Below are positions 7,996 through 16,884 of a DNA stretch of 38,330 nucleotides, one piece after another; the stretch's first letter is position 1; each line of letters starts with the position of its first letter. The stretch is taken from the NCBI GenBank assembly GCA_028288585.1, contig JAQBNL010000040.1, positions 1 to 38,330 of the forward strand, in the 5' to 3' direction. The translations under genes and the position numbers were made by a program. The DNA is from Chitinophagaceae bacterium. GTDB lineage: Bacteria; Bacteroidota; Bacteroidia; Chitinophagales; Chitinophagaceae. Under the pieces are notes generated by a model. It was not told the DNA's origin. It did no database searches and was given only the letters and a program-made list of their open reading frames with translations.

Positions 7996-9537
7996 ATGTT
8001 AGTTAAAACCTATGGCAGCGCTGTGTATGGTGTAGAGGCAATAACTATAACTGTAGAAGTAAATGTTAGCAGCGGCAAGTTCACATCCATTGTGGGGCTT
8101 GCAGATAATGCCGTTAAAGAAAGCCTGGAAAGAATGGAAAGCGCCATAAAAACAAACGGCTATCATTTTCCCCGAACTAAAGTTGTTGTAAATCTTGCTC
8201 CCGCAGATATAAGAAAAAGCGGAACTGCTTTCGATCTTCCCATTGCCATTGCAACTTTAGCAGCCAGCGAACAATTTGAGAATGCAGAAAAGCTTTCAGA
8301 TTATGTTATCATGGGTGAGCTGAGTTTGGATGGCACAATACGACCCATCAAAGGAGCCTTGCCAATTGCCATACAGGCCCGCAAAGAAAACTTTAAGGGA
8401 CTTATTGTTCCCAAACAAAATGCAAGAGAAGCAGCAATGGTGAATAACCTGAACGTATATGGAGTTGAACATATAACTGATGTTATCAATTTCTTTGTTG
8501 ATGAAAACACTTTACAGCCAACCATTGTAAATACAAGAGAAGAATTTGCACATGCACAAAGTGATTATGAAATTGATTTTTGTGATGTGAAAGGGCAGGA
8601 AAATATTAAACGGGCTTTGGAGATCGCTGCTGCCGGCGGACACAATGCAATTTTGATCGGGCCGCCGGGTGCAGGCAAAACTATGCTGGCAAAACGTTTG
8701 CCGACAATCCTTCCTCCCCTTACATTGCAGGAAGCTTTGGAAACAACAAAAATTCACAGCGTTGCTGGTAAACTTCCGGAGAATGCAACACTCATTTCCA
8801 AACGTCCTTTTCGTTCGCCACATCATACAATTTCTGATGCCGGTCTCGTTGGCGGCGGAGGCATTCCTCAACCCGGAGAAATTTCTCTTGCACACAATGG
8901 TGTTTTATTTTTAGATGAGCTGCCTGAATTTAAACGGACAGTTCTTGAAGTTATGCGGCAGCCAATGGAAGAAAGAAAAGTTACTATCTCAAGAGCCAAG
9001 ATCGCTTTGGAATTTCCTGCAAGCTTTATGTTGATAGCTTCTATGAATCCCTGCCCATGCGGCTTTTATAATCATCCTGAAAAAGAATGTACCTGCCCTC
9101 CCGGCGCTGTTCAAAAATATCTTAATAAAATATCCGGACCATTATTAGACAGGATAGATCTTCATGTAGAAATAACCCCTGTTGCATTCAATGAATTATC
9201 TTCTAACCAGCGCTCAGAAAAAAGTGAAGACATTAGAGAGAGAGTTATTAAAGCAATGGAGCGGCAATCGGAACGATATAAAAATAATCCCGGTGTTTAT
9301 TGCAATGCACAAATGAGCAGCAAAATGCTTAAAGAAATTTGTGTAATAACACAGCCGGGATCCAACCTTTTAAAAGTGGCAATGGAAAAATTAAATCTTT
9401 CTGCGAGAGCTTATGACAGGATATTAAAAGTAAGCAGGACCATTGCCGACCTTGCCGGTACGGATGATATAAAAGTTGAACATCTTGCAGAAGCTATTCA
9501 ATACAGAAGCCTTGACAGGGAAGGATGGGCAGGGTAA
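7996..9537 (+). CDS. comM: ComM/YifB family Mg-chelatase-like AAA+ ATPase
   Basis: The 513-residue protein has the three parts of the family. First is an N-terminal Lon-protease-like S5 fold (MLVKTYGSAVYGVEA, VVNLAPADIRKSGTAFDLPIA). Second is a central AAA+ domain with Walker A GPPGAGKT at about 222-229, GEISLAHNGVLFLDELPEF as Walker B, and the Cys motif MNPCPCGFY..C.C. Third is a C-terminal Mg_chelatase_C helical region (LSARAYDRILKVSRTIADL). In naturally competent bacteria ComM is a hexameric helicase promoting branch migration during transformation. Whether that applies here is inference. It follows the MutS-like gene by 28 bp. Its stop codon directly abuts the stop of the convergent glycosyltransferase. 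Confidence 0.92.
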   Translation: MLVKTYGSAVYGVEAITITVEVNVSSGKFTSIVGLADNAVKESLERMESAIKTNGYHFPRTKVVVNLAPADIRKSGTAFDLPIAIATLAASEQFENAEKLSDYVIMGELSLDGTIRPIKGALPIAIQARKENFKGLIVPKQNAREAAMVNNLNVYGVEHITDVINFFVDENTLQPTIVNTREEFAHAQSDYEIDFCDVKGQENIKRALEIAAAGGHNAILIGPPGAGKTMLAKRLPTILPPLTLQEALETTKIHSVAGKLPENATLISKRPFRSPHHTISDAGLVGGGGIPQPGEISLAHNGVLFLDELPEFKRTVLEVMRQPMEERKVTISRAKIALEFPASFMLIASMNPCPCGFYNHPEKECTCPPGAVQKYLNKISGPLLDRIDLHVEITPVAFNELSSNQRSEKSEDIRERVIKAMERQSERYKNNPGVYCNAQMSSKMLKEICVITQPGSNLLKVAMEKLNLSARAYDRILKVSRTIADLAGTDDIKVEHLAEAIQYRSLDREGWAG

Positions 9538-10446
9538 TTAATAATTAGGCTTAAAGAACATCTTGATACAATAAAGAATTTTTCTAAATTCCGACTTGTT
9601 TTTTATGATAAGAATTTCATCGCGGTGTTTAAAAAAAAATATACTTCTTTGCAGGCTCCATTTGCGGTTAAACAATGTAAGCATCCTGTTAATAATTAAT
9701 TTGGTCTCCGCGCTTTTTACAGGTGCTGTTGCAAGTGTTTGTAACTCCTGCTTTTTATACAAAAATTTATGTGCATTGGTTTCCCGGTGCGTTTTATTTT
9801 TTGAGTTACCTGTAATGCCGATAGCATTGGTTTCATGTTGCCTGTATTGAACCAAAGGCTTATCAATATATTTTAACCCATTATTGGCGGCAGCACAATA
9901 GCTTATCCACCTGTCGAACAATACACCATCAGGAAATGGTAAAAGTGTATTTAAAAAATCTCTTTTCATGAGAAGAGTATGCCCCGGCACACAGTTAGAC
10001 AATAAAAAAGGTGCACCCGAATAATATGACTGCAAATTCATTAATGACTTAAAATCTATTTCTAATAACCTGCCCTCTTTATCAACCAGCTGCGAATTAG
10101 AATACAAAGCATCTTCTTTACCAACCTCATTTACCATCACCTCTATTTTATTTAATGCCCATATATCGTCCTGGTCCGAGATGGCTATATATTCACCTTT
10201 ACAATGCCTTATCGAATTTTCAAAAGTTTTTGTAACCCCTGCATTTGTTTTATTAGAGAATAAAAATATATAACTATATTTTTTTTGAAACTCCTTAATA
10301 ATTTGTAAAGTATTGTCGCTGGAATCATCATCGGTAATTATTACCTCGATATTGGGATAAGTTTGATCCACAATGCTCCGGAGTTGTTCCCAGATATATT
10401 TTTCCCCATTATAAGCTGCCATTGCAATAGATACCAGGGGGCCCAT
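9538..10446 (-). CDS. Family 2 glycosyltransferase
   Basis: This 302-residue inverting GT-A glycosyltransferase has the classic start VSIAMAAYNGEKYIWEQLRS. It continues with IEVIITDDDSSDNTLQII (nucleotide-binding Asp), then EYIAISDQDDIW as the DxD-type metal site, and CVPGHTLLMKR further on. It resembles rhamnosyl- or glycosyltransferases of cell-surface polysaccharide synthesis. The sugar donor and acceptor cannot be told from sequence. It is a lone minus-strand gene between comM and an ABC exporter. Its stop touches the comM stop with no spacer, so transcripts of the two genes must overlap at their 3' ends. Confidence 0.9.
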   Translation of the reverse strand: MGPLVSIAMAAYNGEKYIWEQLRSIVDQTYPNIEVIITDDDSSDNTLQIIKEFQKKYSYIFLFSNKTNAGVTKTFENSIRHCKGEYIAISDQDDIWALNKIEVMVNEVGKEDALYSNSQLVDKEGRLLEIDFKSLMNLQSYYSGAPFLLSNCVPGHTLLMKRDFLNTLLPFPDGVLFDRWISYCAAANNGLKYIDKPLVQYRQHETNAIGITGNSKNKTHRETNAHKFLYKKQELQTLATAPVKSAETKLIINRMLTLFNRKWSLQRSIFFFKHRDEILIIKNKSEFRKILYCIKMFFKPNY

Positions 10447-10534
10447 TTATTAATTTTTTGTTTTAAAAATAGCTGAAGTTTTTTAAATGGAAGCAGTAAT
10501 CACAAATAACACAATCTAAAAATTATATAAAACT

Positions 10535-10542
10535 TAAATTTG
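10535..10542 (+). promoter_or_regulatory. -7 promoter element TAAATTTG for the ABC exporter
   Basis: This is a perfect match to the Bacteroidota -7 consensus TAnnTTTG. It ends 4 bases before the ATG at 10547. Transcription would start at or within a base or two of the ATG, implying a leaderless mRNA. No clear -33 TTG is present. Confidence 0.6.
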
Positions 10543-10546
10543 CTTT

Positions 10547-12364
10547 ATGAAATTATTACTCTCGTATTTAAAGCCCTATAAATGGTTATTGGCATTGGCT
10601 CTTTTCCTGGCTGCCATTAACCAGGTATTTTCCATGCTCGACCCCTATTTTTTTGGTAAAATGTTCCAGGTATATGGCGTGCATGCTCATGAAACAGGCT
10701 ATTACGACAGTAAAAATATATTTCACTCAACAGGCACACGCACGCAATCAGATTTTACGTGGGGAGTACTTGGATTTTTGGGAATATTGGTTAGCGTGGC
10801 AATGATATCCAGGATCGCAAAAGCTTTCCAGGATTATTTTGGAAATGTAATAGTGCAAAAATTCGGGGCTAAATTATTTACAGACGGACTCCGTCATTCA
10901 CTGCGGCTGCCTTTCCAGGAATTTGAAGACCAGCGAAGCGGCGAAACACTCAGCATACTTACCAAAGTGCGCACGGACACAGAAAGATTCATCGTATCAT
11001 TCATTAATATTTTATTTGGTTTACTGGTAGGTGTAATCTTTGTTTCAGTTTATTCTTTTACACTTCATTGGTCAATAATGCCGGTGTACTTTGGCGGCAT
11101 TGTTTTATTATCATTACTCACGGGCTTTTTAAGTAAGAGAATTAAGCTGATACAGCGAACCATTGTTAAAGAAACAACTTCACTGGCCGGAACCACAACG
11201 GAAAGCTTACGGAATATTGAGTTAGTGAAAAGTCTTGGGTTAACTGAACAGGAAGTAAAACGGCTTAATAATAATACCTATAAAATCCTGGGGCTTGAAT
11301 TAAGAAAAGTAAAAAGCATACGTACGTTAAGTTTCATACAGGGAACATTTGTAAATGCATTGCGGCAGGTAATTATGTTCATGTTGATGTGGCTGATATT
11401 TGGAGATATAATTTTACCGGGGCAATTACTTACACTTACTTTTTATTCCTTCTTTATTTTCGGGCCGCTGCAGGAAATTGGAAATATTATTATCACTTAT
11501 AGAGAAGCGGAAGCGTCGCTAAATAACTTTCATAACCTGATGATAAAAAAGCCGGAACAAAAACCGGATTCTCCCCATCACTTTGGCAATATTGAAGAAC
11601 TGGAATTCCAGAATGTAAAATTTAAGCACCAAACTGCCAACCAGCCTGCATTAAACAATATAAGCTTTGATGTAAAAACAGGAGAAACCATTGCATTTGT
11701 AGGGCCCTCGGGCTCAGGTAAAACAACGTTAGTAAAATTATTGGTTGGATTATACCGGCCACTGGAAGGAAAAATATTATACAATAATATTGATGGAAAT
11801 AATATTGACTTTGATACCCTGCGTACACAGATAGGTTTTGTAACACAGGATACACAACTGTTTGCCGGCACTATAAAAGAGAATATGCTGTTTGTAAATC
11901 CACAGGCAACTGACAAAGAAGTTTTAGATGCATTGCATAAAGCATCGTGCGATAATTTATTAGCAAGAGCAGACCATGGGCTGGAAACTTTAATTGGTGA
12001 AGGCGGTATAAAAGTTTCAGGGGGAGAAAAACAAAGGCTCTCCATTGCAAGGGCATTGCTTCGCCATCCGCATTTATTAATTTTTGATGAAGCCACCTCT
12101 TCACTGGATTCTATTACAGAAGAAGATATTACCAACACTATTAAACAGGTTTCATCACAGCGGCAGCAAATAACTATCTTAATTGCCCATCGCCTCAGCA
12201 CCATTATGCACGCCGACAGGATTTATGTTTTGGAAAAAGGAGAAGTGGTTGAAACAGGAACACATGAAAATCTTATTTCTCAAATGGGATTATACTATGC
12301 CATGTGGCGCCAGCAAATTGGTGAAAGAAAGAAGATAGAAGTACAGCCTGTGGCGTTAAATTGA
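10547..12364 (+). CDS. ABC exporter, fused permease and ATPase (MsbA/multidrug type)
   Basis: This 605-residue half-transporter probably works as a homodimer in the inner membrane. Six transmembrane helices occupy about residues 10-320, with an ABC_membrane-type fold (LLLSYLKPYKWLLALALFLA at the start). The nucleotide-binding domain follows. Walker A is GPSGSGKTTL near 385, the Q-loop is in GFVTQDTQLF, the signature is VSGGEKQRLS near 490, Walker B is LLIFDEATSSLD, and the H-loop is LIAHRLST. Substrate is not predictable; MsbA-like lipid export and drug export are both possible. Genes of this type with an N-terminal substrate-sized periplasmic insertion (HETGYYDSKNIFHST) are common in the phylum. 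DUF983 follows 19 bp downstream, with its own promoter. Confidence 0.92.
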   Translation: MKLLLSYLKPYKWLLALALFLAAINQVFSMLDPYFFGKMFQVYGVHAHETGYYDSKNIFHSTGTRTQSDFTWGVLGFLGILVSVAMISRIAKAFQDYFGNVIVQKFGAKLFTDGLRHSLRLPFQEFEDQRSGETLSILTKVRTDTERFIVSFINILFGLLVGVIFVSVYSFTLHWSIMPVYFGGIVLLSLLTGFLSKRIKLIQRTIVKETTSLAGTTTESLRNIELVKSLGLTEQEVKRLNNNTYKILGLELRKVKSIRTLSFIQGTFVNALRQVIMFMLMWLIFGDIILPGQLLTLTFYSFFIFGPLQEIGNIIITYREAEASLNNFHNLMIKKPEQKPDSPHHFGNIEELEFQNVKFKHQTANQPALNNISFDVKTGETIAFVGPSGSGKTTLVKLLVGLYRPLEGKILYNNIDGNNIDFDTLRTQIGFVTQDTQLFAGTIKENMLFVNPQATDKEVLDALHKASCDNLLARADHGLETLIGEGGIKVSGGEKQRLSIARALLRHPHLLIFDEATSSLDSITEEDITNTIKQVSSQRQQITILIAHRLSTIMHADRIYVLEKGEVVETGTHENLISQMGLYYAMWRQQIGERKKIEVQPVALN

Positions 12365-12371
12365 TTCGGGC

Positions 12372-12379
12372 TACCTTTG
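12372..12379 (+). promoter_or_regulatory. -7 promoter element TACCTTTG for the DUF983 gene
   Basis: This perfect TAnnTTTG match lies in the 19-bp gap after the ABC exporter and ends 4 bases before the ATG at 12384. It has the same geometry as the promoter of the exporter itself, again pointing to a leaderless transcript. Confidence 0.55.
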
Positions 12380-12383
12380 CCGA

Positions 12384-12830
12384 ATGACCGAGCGGAAACC
12401 TAAGCCCAATTTTTTATGGAGCATTTTAACCATGCGCTGTCCACGCTGCAGAAGGGGGCCGATGTTTAAAAACAATAATCCTTATAAAAAATTAAGTCTT
12501 AAGCACATCTTTGATATGTATGATCATTGCCCCGTATGCAAACAAAAATTTGATCTTGAAGTTGGCTTTTGGTATGGCACGGGCTACGTTAGTTACTTCC
12601 TCGTAGTGCTTTTATCCGGCTTTACTTTTATTGCGTGGTGGCTATTGATAGGTATTTCCACAGAAGATAACAGGATATTTTACTGGCTGATCACTAATAC
12701 TGTTTTAATAGTTGTACTGCAACCCTGGCTTATGCGCCTGAGCAGATCGGTATATATTTATTTCTTTATTAAGTATAATGAAAATTACGAGAGTGCTCCT
12801 GCAGTAGAGCTTCATATCAACGAAGAATAA
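12384..12830 (+). CDS. DUF983 membrane protein with zinc-ribbon motif
   Basis: The 148-residue protein has an N-terminal paired CxxC motif (CPRCRRG at about residues 19-25 and CPVC at about 50-53), which could bind one zinc ion. The conserved DUF983 segment FWYGTGYVSYFLVV follows, then two membrane helices (about 65-88 and 95-115). Function is unknown across the family. It lies downstream of the ABC exporter but has its own -7 element. It is convergent with the DUF2721 gene over a 20-bp gap that contains a three-unit heptamer repeat. Confidence 0.85.
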   Translation: MTERKPKPNFLWSILTMRCPRCRRGPMFKNNNPYKKLSLKHIFDMYDHCPVCKQKFDLEVGFWYGTGYVSYFLVVLLSGFTFIAWWLLIGISTEDNRIFYWLITNTVLIVVLQPWLMRLSRSVYIYFFIKYNENYESAPAVELHINEE

Positions 12831-12836
12831 TACTAC

Positions 12837-12857
12837 CAATTGCTTATTGCCTATTCA
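12837..12857. repeat. Heptamer repeat of ATTGCCT type at a convergent junction
   Basis: Three 7-base units (CAATTGC, TTATTGC, CTATTCA) run across the gap between DUF983 and DUF2721 and into the last two codons plus stop of the DUF2721 gene. It is shorter and more decayed than the other period-7 arrays, and unlike them contains G on the plus strand. Confidence 0.5.
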
Positions 12858-13303
12858 CCTTTGTGTTCTTCTTTATAAAACATATCGGTAAAAATATTTG
12901 CCCTTCCTAATTCTTCGATATCACTTAGCTCCAGTTCAAGCGCCTTGGTGCTTTGTTGTATCTCCAGAAATGAGAGCACTATAGAACCAAGTAAGGTTAT
13001 CATGCTGGCGGCAAAGATGATATTGGCGGCATGCATCCATGTTCTGTAAATAAAATACATACACAATACACAACAAAAAAAACTGAATGCGCCCAGCCCC
13101 TGCATATAGCGTATCAGGTTCAGCCTTGCACGCAGGCTTTTTATTTGCCTGATGGCCGTATGTTTTATTTCCATTGCCGGGTAGTTCTCATGTAAACTTC
13201 TTATCCTGTTGGCAATTGCCAAAAACCGGTTTGTATAAGCCAGCATCAGTAATGTAATTGCCGGGAATAATAATGCGGGTGTGTTAATGGATATTTCTAT
13301 CAT
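12851..13303 (-). CDS. DUF2721 family membrane protein
   Basis: The 150-residue protein has an N-terminal hydrophobic segment (ALLFPAITLLMLAYTNRFLAI). A charged middle part carries RIRSLHENY, a hallmark of DUF2721, and two more membrane helices follow at about 70-90 and 92-112. The C-terminus is acidic (LELELSDIEELGRANIF). No function is established for the family. The stop codon and final codons are made of heptamer repeat sequence shared with the intergenic gap, so the C-terminal residues may have been altered by the repeat. Confidence 0.85.
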   Translation of the reverse strand: MIEISINTPALLFPAITLLMLAYTNRFLAIANRIRSLHENYPAMEIKHTAIRQIKSLRARLNLIRYMQGLGAFSFFCCVLCMYFIYRTWMHAANIIFAASMITLLGSIVLSFLEIQQSTKALELELSDIEELGRANIFTDMFYKEEHKGE

Positions 13304-13373
13304 GTAATAAAATTACACAACATTATTTTTACGCTAAGGCATAAATATTGATAATGAAATAAAAAAAAGTAAG

Positions 13374-13898
13374 ATGGAATTTTCAATTAGTAAGAACCCT
13401 CAAATTATTAAACAGCTGCTTAAGGATGATGGACAATTCCCAAACAGCAACTTACCCGTACTTATCTATAAAGCTGCATTAACGCTTCCTGAAGAACATG
13501 CGGCAACAATTATTGAAGACATCTTTAAAAAAAATAACTGGACAAATTCATGGCGCAATGGTATTTATGATTACCACCATTACCACAGCATTACGCATGA
13601 AGTGCTGGGTGTGTATGAAGGAAATACAACTGTTGAGTTAGGAGGGGCAAAAGGAATAACGCTGCTTATTGAAAAAGGCGATGTTATTATCATCCCTGCA
13701 GGTGTTGCCCATAGAAATGTTACTCCTGAAAGTAATTTTAAATGTGTTGGCGCATATCCCGGCGGAAGTGATTATGATATTAAAAAAGGAGAGCCGGGTG
13801 ACAGGCCCGAAGCTGATAAGAATATTAAAAAAGTTCCTCTTCCTGAAAATGACCCTGTGTATAATACCAACAGCTCATTAAAAAATAACTGGATGTAA
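13374..13898 (+). CDS. YjlB-like cupin domain protein
   Basis: The 174-residue protein is a single-domain cupin. Motif 1 is visible as YDYHHYHSITHEVLGVYEG, with three or four possible metal-binding histidines. Motif 2 is GDVIIIPAGVAHRNV, with the last metal histidine. The flanks (NNWTNSWRNGIY before the cupin, GAYPGGSDYDIKKGEPGDRPEADKN after it) match the Bacillus YjlB type of cupin. The reaction is not known. Its 3' end is followed by a strong bidirectional terminator shared with the TonB receptor. Confidence 0.85.
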   Translation: MEFSISKNPQIIKQLLKDDGQFPNSNLPVLIYKAALTLPEEHAATIIEDIFKKNNWTNSWRNGIYDYHHYHSITHEVLGVYEGNTTVELGGAKGITLLIEKGDVIIIPAGVAHRNVTPESNFKCVGAYPGGSDYDIKKGEPGDRPEADKNIKKVPLPENDPVYNTNSSLKNNWM

Positions 13899-13917
13899 AT
13901 ATTTTTTAAAGATGAAG

Positions 13918-13966
13918 TACAAGGAAAACGGTAAGCTGGCGCTTACCGTTTTTCCTTGTATAAAAA
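13918..13966. terminator. Bidirectional intrinsic terminator between cupin and TonB receptor genes
   Basis: There is a long palindrome at 13918-13960: arms TACAAGG...CGGTAAGC and GCTTACCG...CCTTGTA, loop TGGC, one bulged base. A-rich and T-rich tracts within the arms and an A run just after it give a U-tail in both directions. It lies exactly between the ends of two convergent genes. Confidence 0.85.
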
Positions 13967-13970
13967 ATTA

Positions 13971-16457
13971 TTAGTTAGAATTAAAACTTAATGGCACATT
14001 TATTTTAATGCTGAAATTTCTTCCCATATTATAAATACCATAGTGACCATTAGGGGAAGGATAATTTGCAGGGTCCTCAAAATACTTTAACCTGTTTAAA
14101 TGTGATTGATACGCAACATCAAATAAATTATTTCCCATCACGGAAAAAATAAGCACAGTGTTTCCCTTCCTGTTGGTAATATCAGCGCCAATTCCGGCAT
14201 TCACTAAACTATAACCCGGCGTAGGTGTTTCTGTTCCAAAAGCAAGATAAGCCCTGTTTTGTGCAGCATAATGATCCAATTGAATTTTTGCAAAACCATT
14301 GGCAATACCTTTTGAAACCCTTTTCATATTAGCCCGCAATTCAGAAAAAGTATGCAGTGGGGGAATGAATGGCAGGTACTTTGAACTATCATTTATCTTG
14401 GTAAGATTGCTTGCGTCTTTATTAGTTCCATACACAACCGATAATGAATTTTCAAAATGCAACCAATCCAGCGGGTGAGGATGAATATCAAGACTCAGTT
14501 CAGCGCCATACAACTGTGCCTTGCCCTGCAAAAACTGGAAGGTTTCATTGCCGGGAACAATAATGGAATCCTGCCCCTGCCCGTTCAATAATTTTGAATT
14601 AAAAATATAGTTGGTGATATTATTATTAAATATTTCAGCATCCAAAGTAAAATGGGGAGTATTATAATTTATACCGATATCCTCCTGCAAATTAAATTCG
14701 GGTTTAAAATTAAGGTTACCCAACTGGTAAGTATTGGTTCCCGGGTGAACCCCGTTGGCAGATATCTCCGAAATATTGGGAGCCCTGAAACCCCTGCCGA
14801 TATTGAATTTACCAGTTACATGATCTGAGAAACGATAAGATAATCCAAAGCTGCCGCTTATACCTGAAAAAGTATGCTGGTACGCAAAAAATGGCTGATC
14901 GGCGCCGGGAGTACTGCCGGGAACAGGCTTATCAAACCCGGTTACGGGATCAGGCGTTGTAAACAATTCTTTATTTGTAAAAGATCTTGTGTCATAACGC
15001 AAGCCTCCTGCAAGTTCCAAATCCTTAATCGTTTTTGTTATAAAGATGAACGGCCCAATATCAAACTGGTGATAAGAAGGTATTATAAATTCAGTTCCTT
15101 TTTCTGCATTATTATTTTGGTACATGCCATTAATTCCTGCAGTAATTCCCCATCCGTTTTTTTGGGCGAAATTATATTTAGCATCATAAGAAACAGTGTT
15201 AAGAATAAGGTATAATCCCGGAACTATTATTTCCGGATGACTGAACTCTCTTCTTATACTCTTTTGATAGGCAAGATTAAGAGCCAGCCTTCCTCCTCCC
15301 ACCCTAAAGCTGTTTGCAGTATACATCCTGTAATGCTGAACATGCTGATGCAAAACAGGAATGTGATAAGATATTAATTCCCTGTCAGTAACAATTGGGC
15401 GAACGGTATCTGCTTCTGTAATTTGTTTTGTAAATTTTCTTGTTGCTGAATCCCTGCTGCCGTCAGGTATTTCCTGCAGGTCATCAAAAATTGAAAATCC
15501 AAAATGCGAATATCCCCATGATTTATTAACGCCGGCCAGGCCACTAATATCAGTTTCTGCAAAACCTGTATTATAAACACGGCCATCAATTTTATTTGTA
15601 TAATTAGTTGCCAGCTTATGAGATATTCTTCCCATCCACACAAATGAATTTGTATGTCCTGCAAGCATTGCAGAGTTTTCAATAAGCCTGTTGTTAGTTT
15701 GATATTCGTTTACAATTTCACTTATTGTTTTTCCTTCTGCCGGCGGATTTGGGGGTAATAAATTTACTACGCCTGCAACAGCATCTGAGCCGTAAATAAG
15801 GCTTGCAGGGCCTTTTACCACTTCAACTTTATCAACCGTATTTTGATCTACTTCAATTCCATGCTCATCTCCCCACTGTTGTCCTTCCTGGCGAACACCG
15901 TCATAAAGAGTAAGAATCCTGTTGAAACCAAGTCCGCGTATAAAAGGTTTTGAAACATTTGGTCCTGTTGTAACAGCGTTAATTCCCGGTACTCTTGCAA
16001 TTGCATCTATAATATTTGTACTTAAATTTTGCTGAAGAAATTGTTTATTAATTGAAATAATAGGAATAGGATTTCTGCGGATTGACATAGCTCTTGATGT
16101 TCCGGTAACAACTACTTCATTCACTTCGGTAATGGAAACATCCATTGCAAAATCAAGCGTAGTATTTTGTGTTAACGTTACAGTTTTTAATAAATTTTTA
16201 TACCCAACATAGCCCCCCTCTACTAAATATGTTCCCTGCGGAAGATTACGTAAAATATAATTCCCGTCTTGATCAGTTGTTGTTCCTGCTTTTAAATCAG
16301 CGATATAAATACTGGCGCTGATTAATACTGTACCGGTTTTTGAATCTGTAATTTTCCCCGAGAGTGTTACACCTCCTCTTGCTGCATTCTGTGAAGAGGA
16401 TCGAAGGGAGGTCAAAATAAATACCACACTTATTAGTAAGCTATATAATGTTCTCAT
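13971..16457 (-). CDS. TonB-dependent outer-membrane receptor with carboxypeptidase-regulatory-like domain (ZnuD-like, probable metal uptake)
   Basis: The 828-residue protein has a signal peptide (about 1-22, ending SLRSSSQ), then a CarboxypepD_reg-like beta-sandwich (GKITDSKTGTVLISASIYI to about residue 112). The TonB box region EVVVTG follows, then the plug (RRNPIPIISI, FIRGLGFNRILTLYDGVRQEGQQWGDEHG, VEVVKGPASLIYGSDAVAGVVN). The rest is a 22-strand-type barrel ending GIYNMGRNFSIKINVPLSF. The QWGDEHG loop and the C-terminal YNMGRNFSIKINV resemble zinc receptors of the ZnuD type; that substrate is inference. It is preceded by a small secreted protein gene with a good promoter, and the two probably form an operon. 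Confidence 0.88.
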   Translation of the reverse strand: MRTLYSLLISVVFILTSLRSSSQNAARGGVTLSGKITDSKTGTVLISASIYIADLKAGTTTDQDGNYILRNLPQGTYLVEGGYVGYKNLLKTVTLTQNTTLDFAMDVSITEVNEVVVTGTSRAMSIRRNPIPIISINKQFLQQNLSTNIIDAIARVPGINAVTTGPNVSKPFIRGLGFNRILTLYDGVRQEGQQWGDEHGIEVDQNTVDKVEVVKGPASLIYGSDAVAGVVNLLPPNPPAEGKTISEIVNEYQTNNRLIENSAMLAGHTNSFVWMGRISHKLATNYTNKIDGRVYNTGFAETDISGLAGVNKSWGYSHFGFSIFDDLQEIPDGSRDSATRKFTKQITEADTVRPIVTDRELISYHIPVLHQHVQHYRMYTANSFRVGGGRLALNLAYQKSIRREFSHPEIIVPGLYLILNTVSYDAKYNFAQKNGWGITAGINGMYQNNNAEKGTEFIIPSYHQFDIGPFIFITKTIKDLELAGGLRYDTRSFTNKELFTTPDPVTGFDKPVPGSTPGADQPFFAYQHTFSGISGSFGLSYRFSDHVTGKFNIGRGFRAPNISEISANGVHPGTNTYQLGNLNFKPEFNLQEDIGINYNTPHFTLDAEIFNNNITNYIFNSKLLNGQGQDSIIVPGNETFQFLQGKAQLYGAELSLDIHPHPLDWLHFENSLSVVYGTNKDASNLTKINDSSKYLPFIPPLHTFSELRANMKRVSKGIANGFAKIQLDHYAAQNRAYLAFGTETPTPGYSLVNAGIGADITNRKGNTVLIFSVMGNNLFDVAYQSHLNRLKYFEDPANYPSPNGHYGIYNMGRNFSIKINVPLSFNSN

Positions 16458-16528
16458 GATGAATGGTTGAGTAAATTTTAATTTAATAGAAAAATCATGC
16501 CACCAGATTGTGACATTCCTGTAATAAA

Positions 16529-16843
16529 TTAAATGCTTACCGGAGGTCCGCGAAGGAAAGAGAAAAATCCTGAAGTGGAAGTAAAAGAAATATTTTTAGA
16601 AACGTAAAAAGAAAACGAAAAGACCAGGGGAAGTTGAAAAACGTATTGGCCGCTAAGAAAAGTAGATTCTGCTACAAGATTATCGGTATCACAATTATAA
16701 CCTGACTTGTTTAACTGGTATGGTTTATCATTATTCTTTTTAGGCCGGCTATCAATATGTTTTGCAAATACGTTATGCAGAAATCTTTTTGGAGTAATGC
16801 TGAATGCAAAAACCATCAGCAGTAAACCGGAGAGAAACCTCAT
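16529..16843 (-). CDS. Small secreted protein upstream of the TonB receptor, unknown function
   Basis: From the ATG at 16843 the protein has 104 residues, with a hydrophobic N-terminus (MRFLSGLLLMVFAFSITP) that looks like a signal peptide. The mature part has FLHNVFAKHIDSR, a single Cys in YNCDTDNLVAES, and ends in SFLRGPPVSI. An in-frame ATG at 16864 would add 7 residues. Small proteins of this size, with a Cys/His segment before LVAES and a C-terminal RGPP, recur upstream of metal-type TonB receptors in Bacteroidota as I recall them. A chaperone or metal-sensing role is possible but not shown. The gap to the receptor gene is 71 bp, and the best promoter lies before this gene. Confidence 0.6.
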   Translation of the reverse strand: MRFLSGLLLMVFAFSITPKRFLHNVFAKHIDSRPKKNNDKPYQLNKSGYNCDTDNLVAESTFLSGQYVFQLPLVFSFSFYVSKNISFTSTSGFFSFLRGPPVSI

Positions 16844-16884
16844 TATGTAAACAGATCTAAACAAGATTTTTTATATCAGTATTG

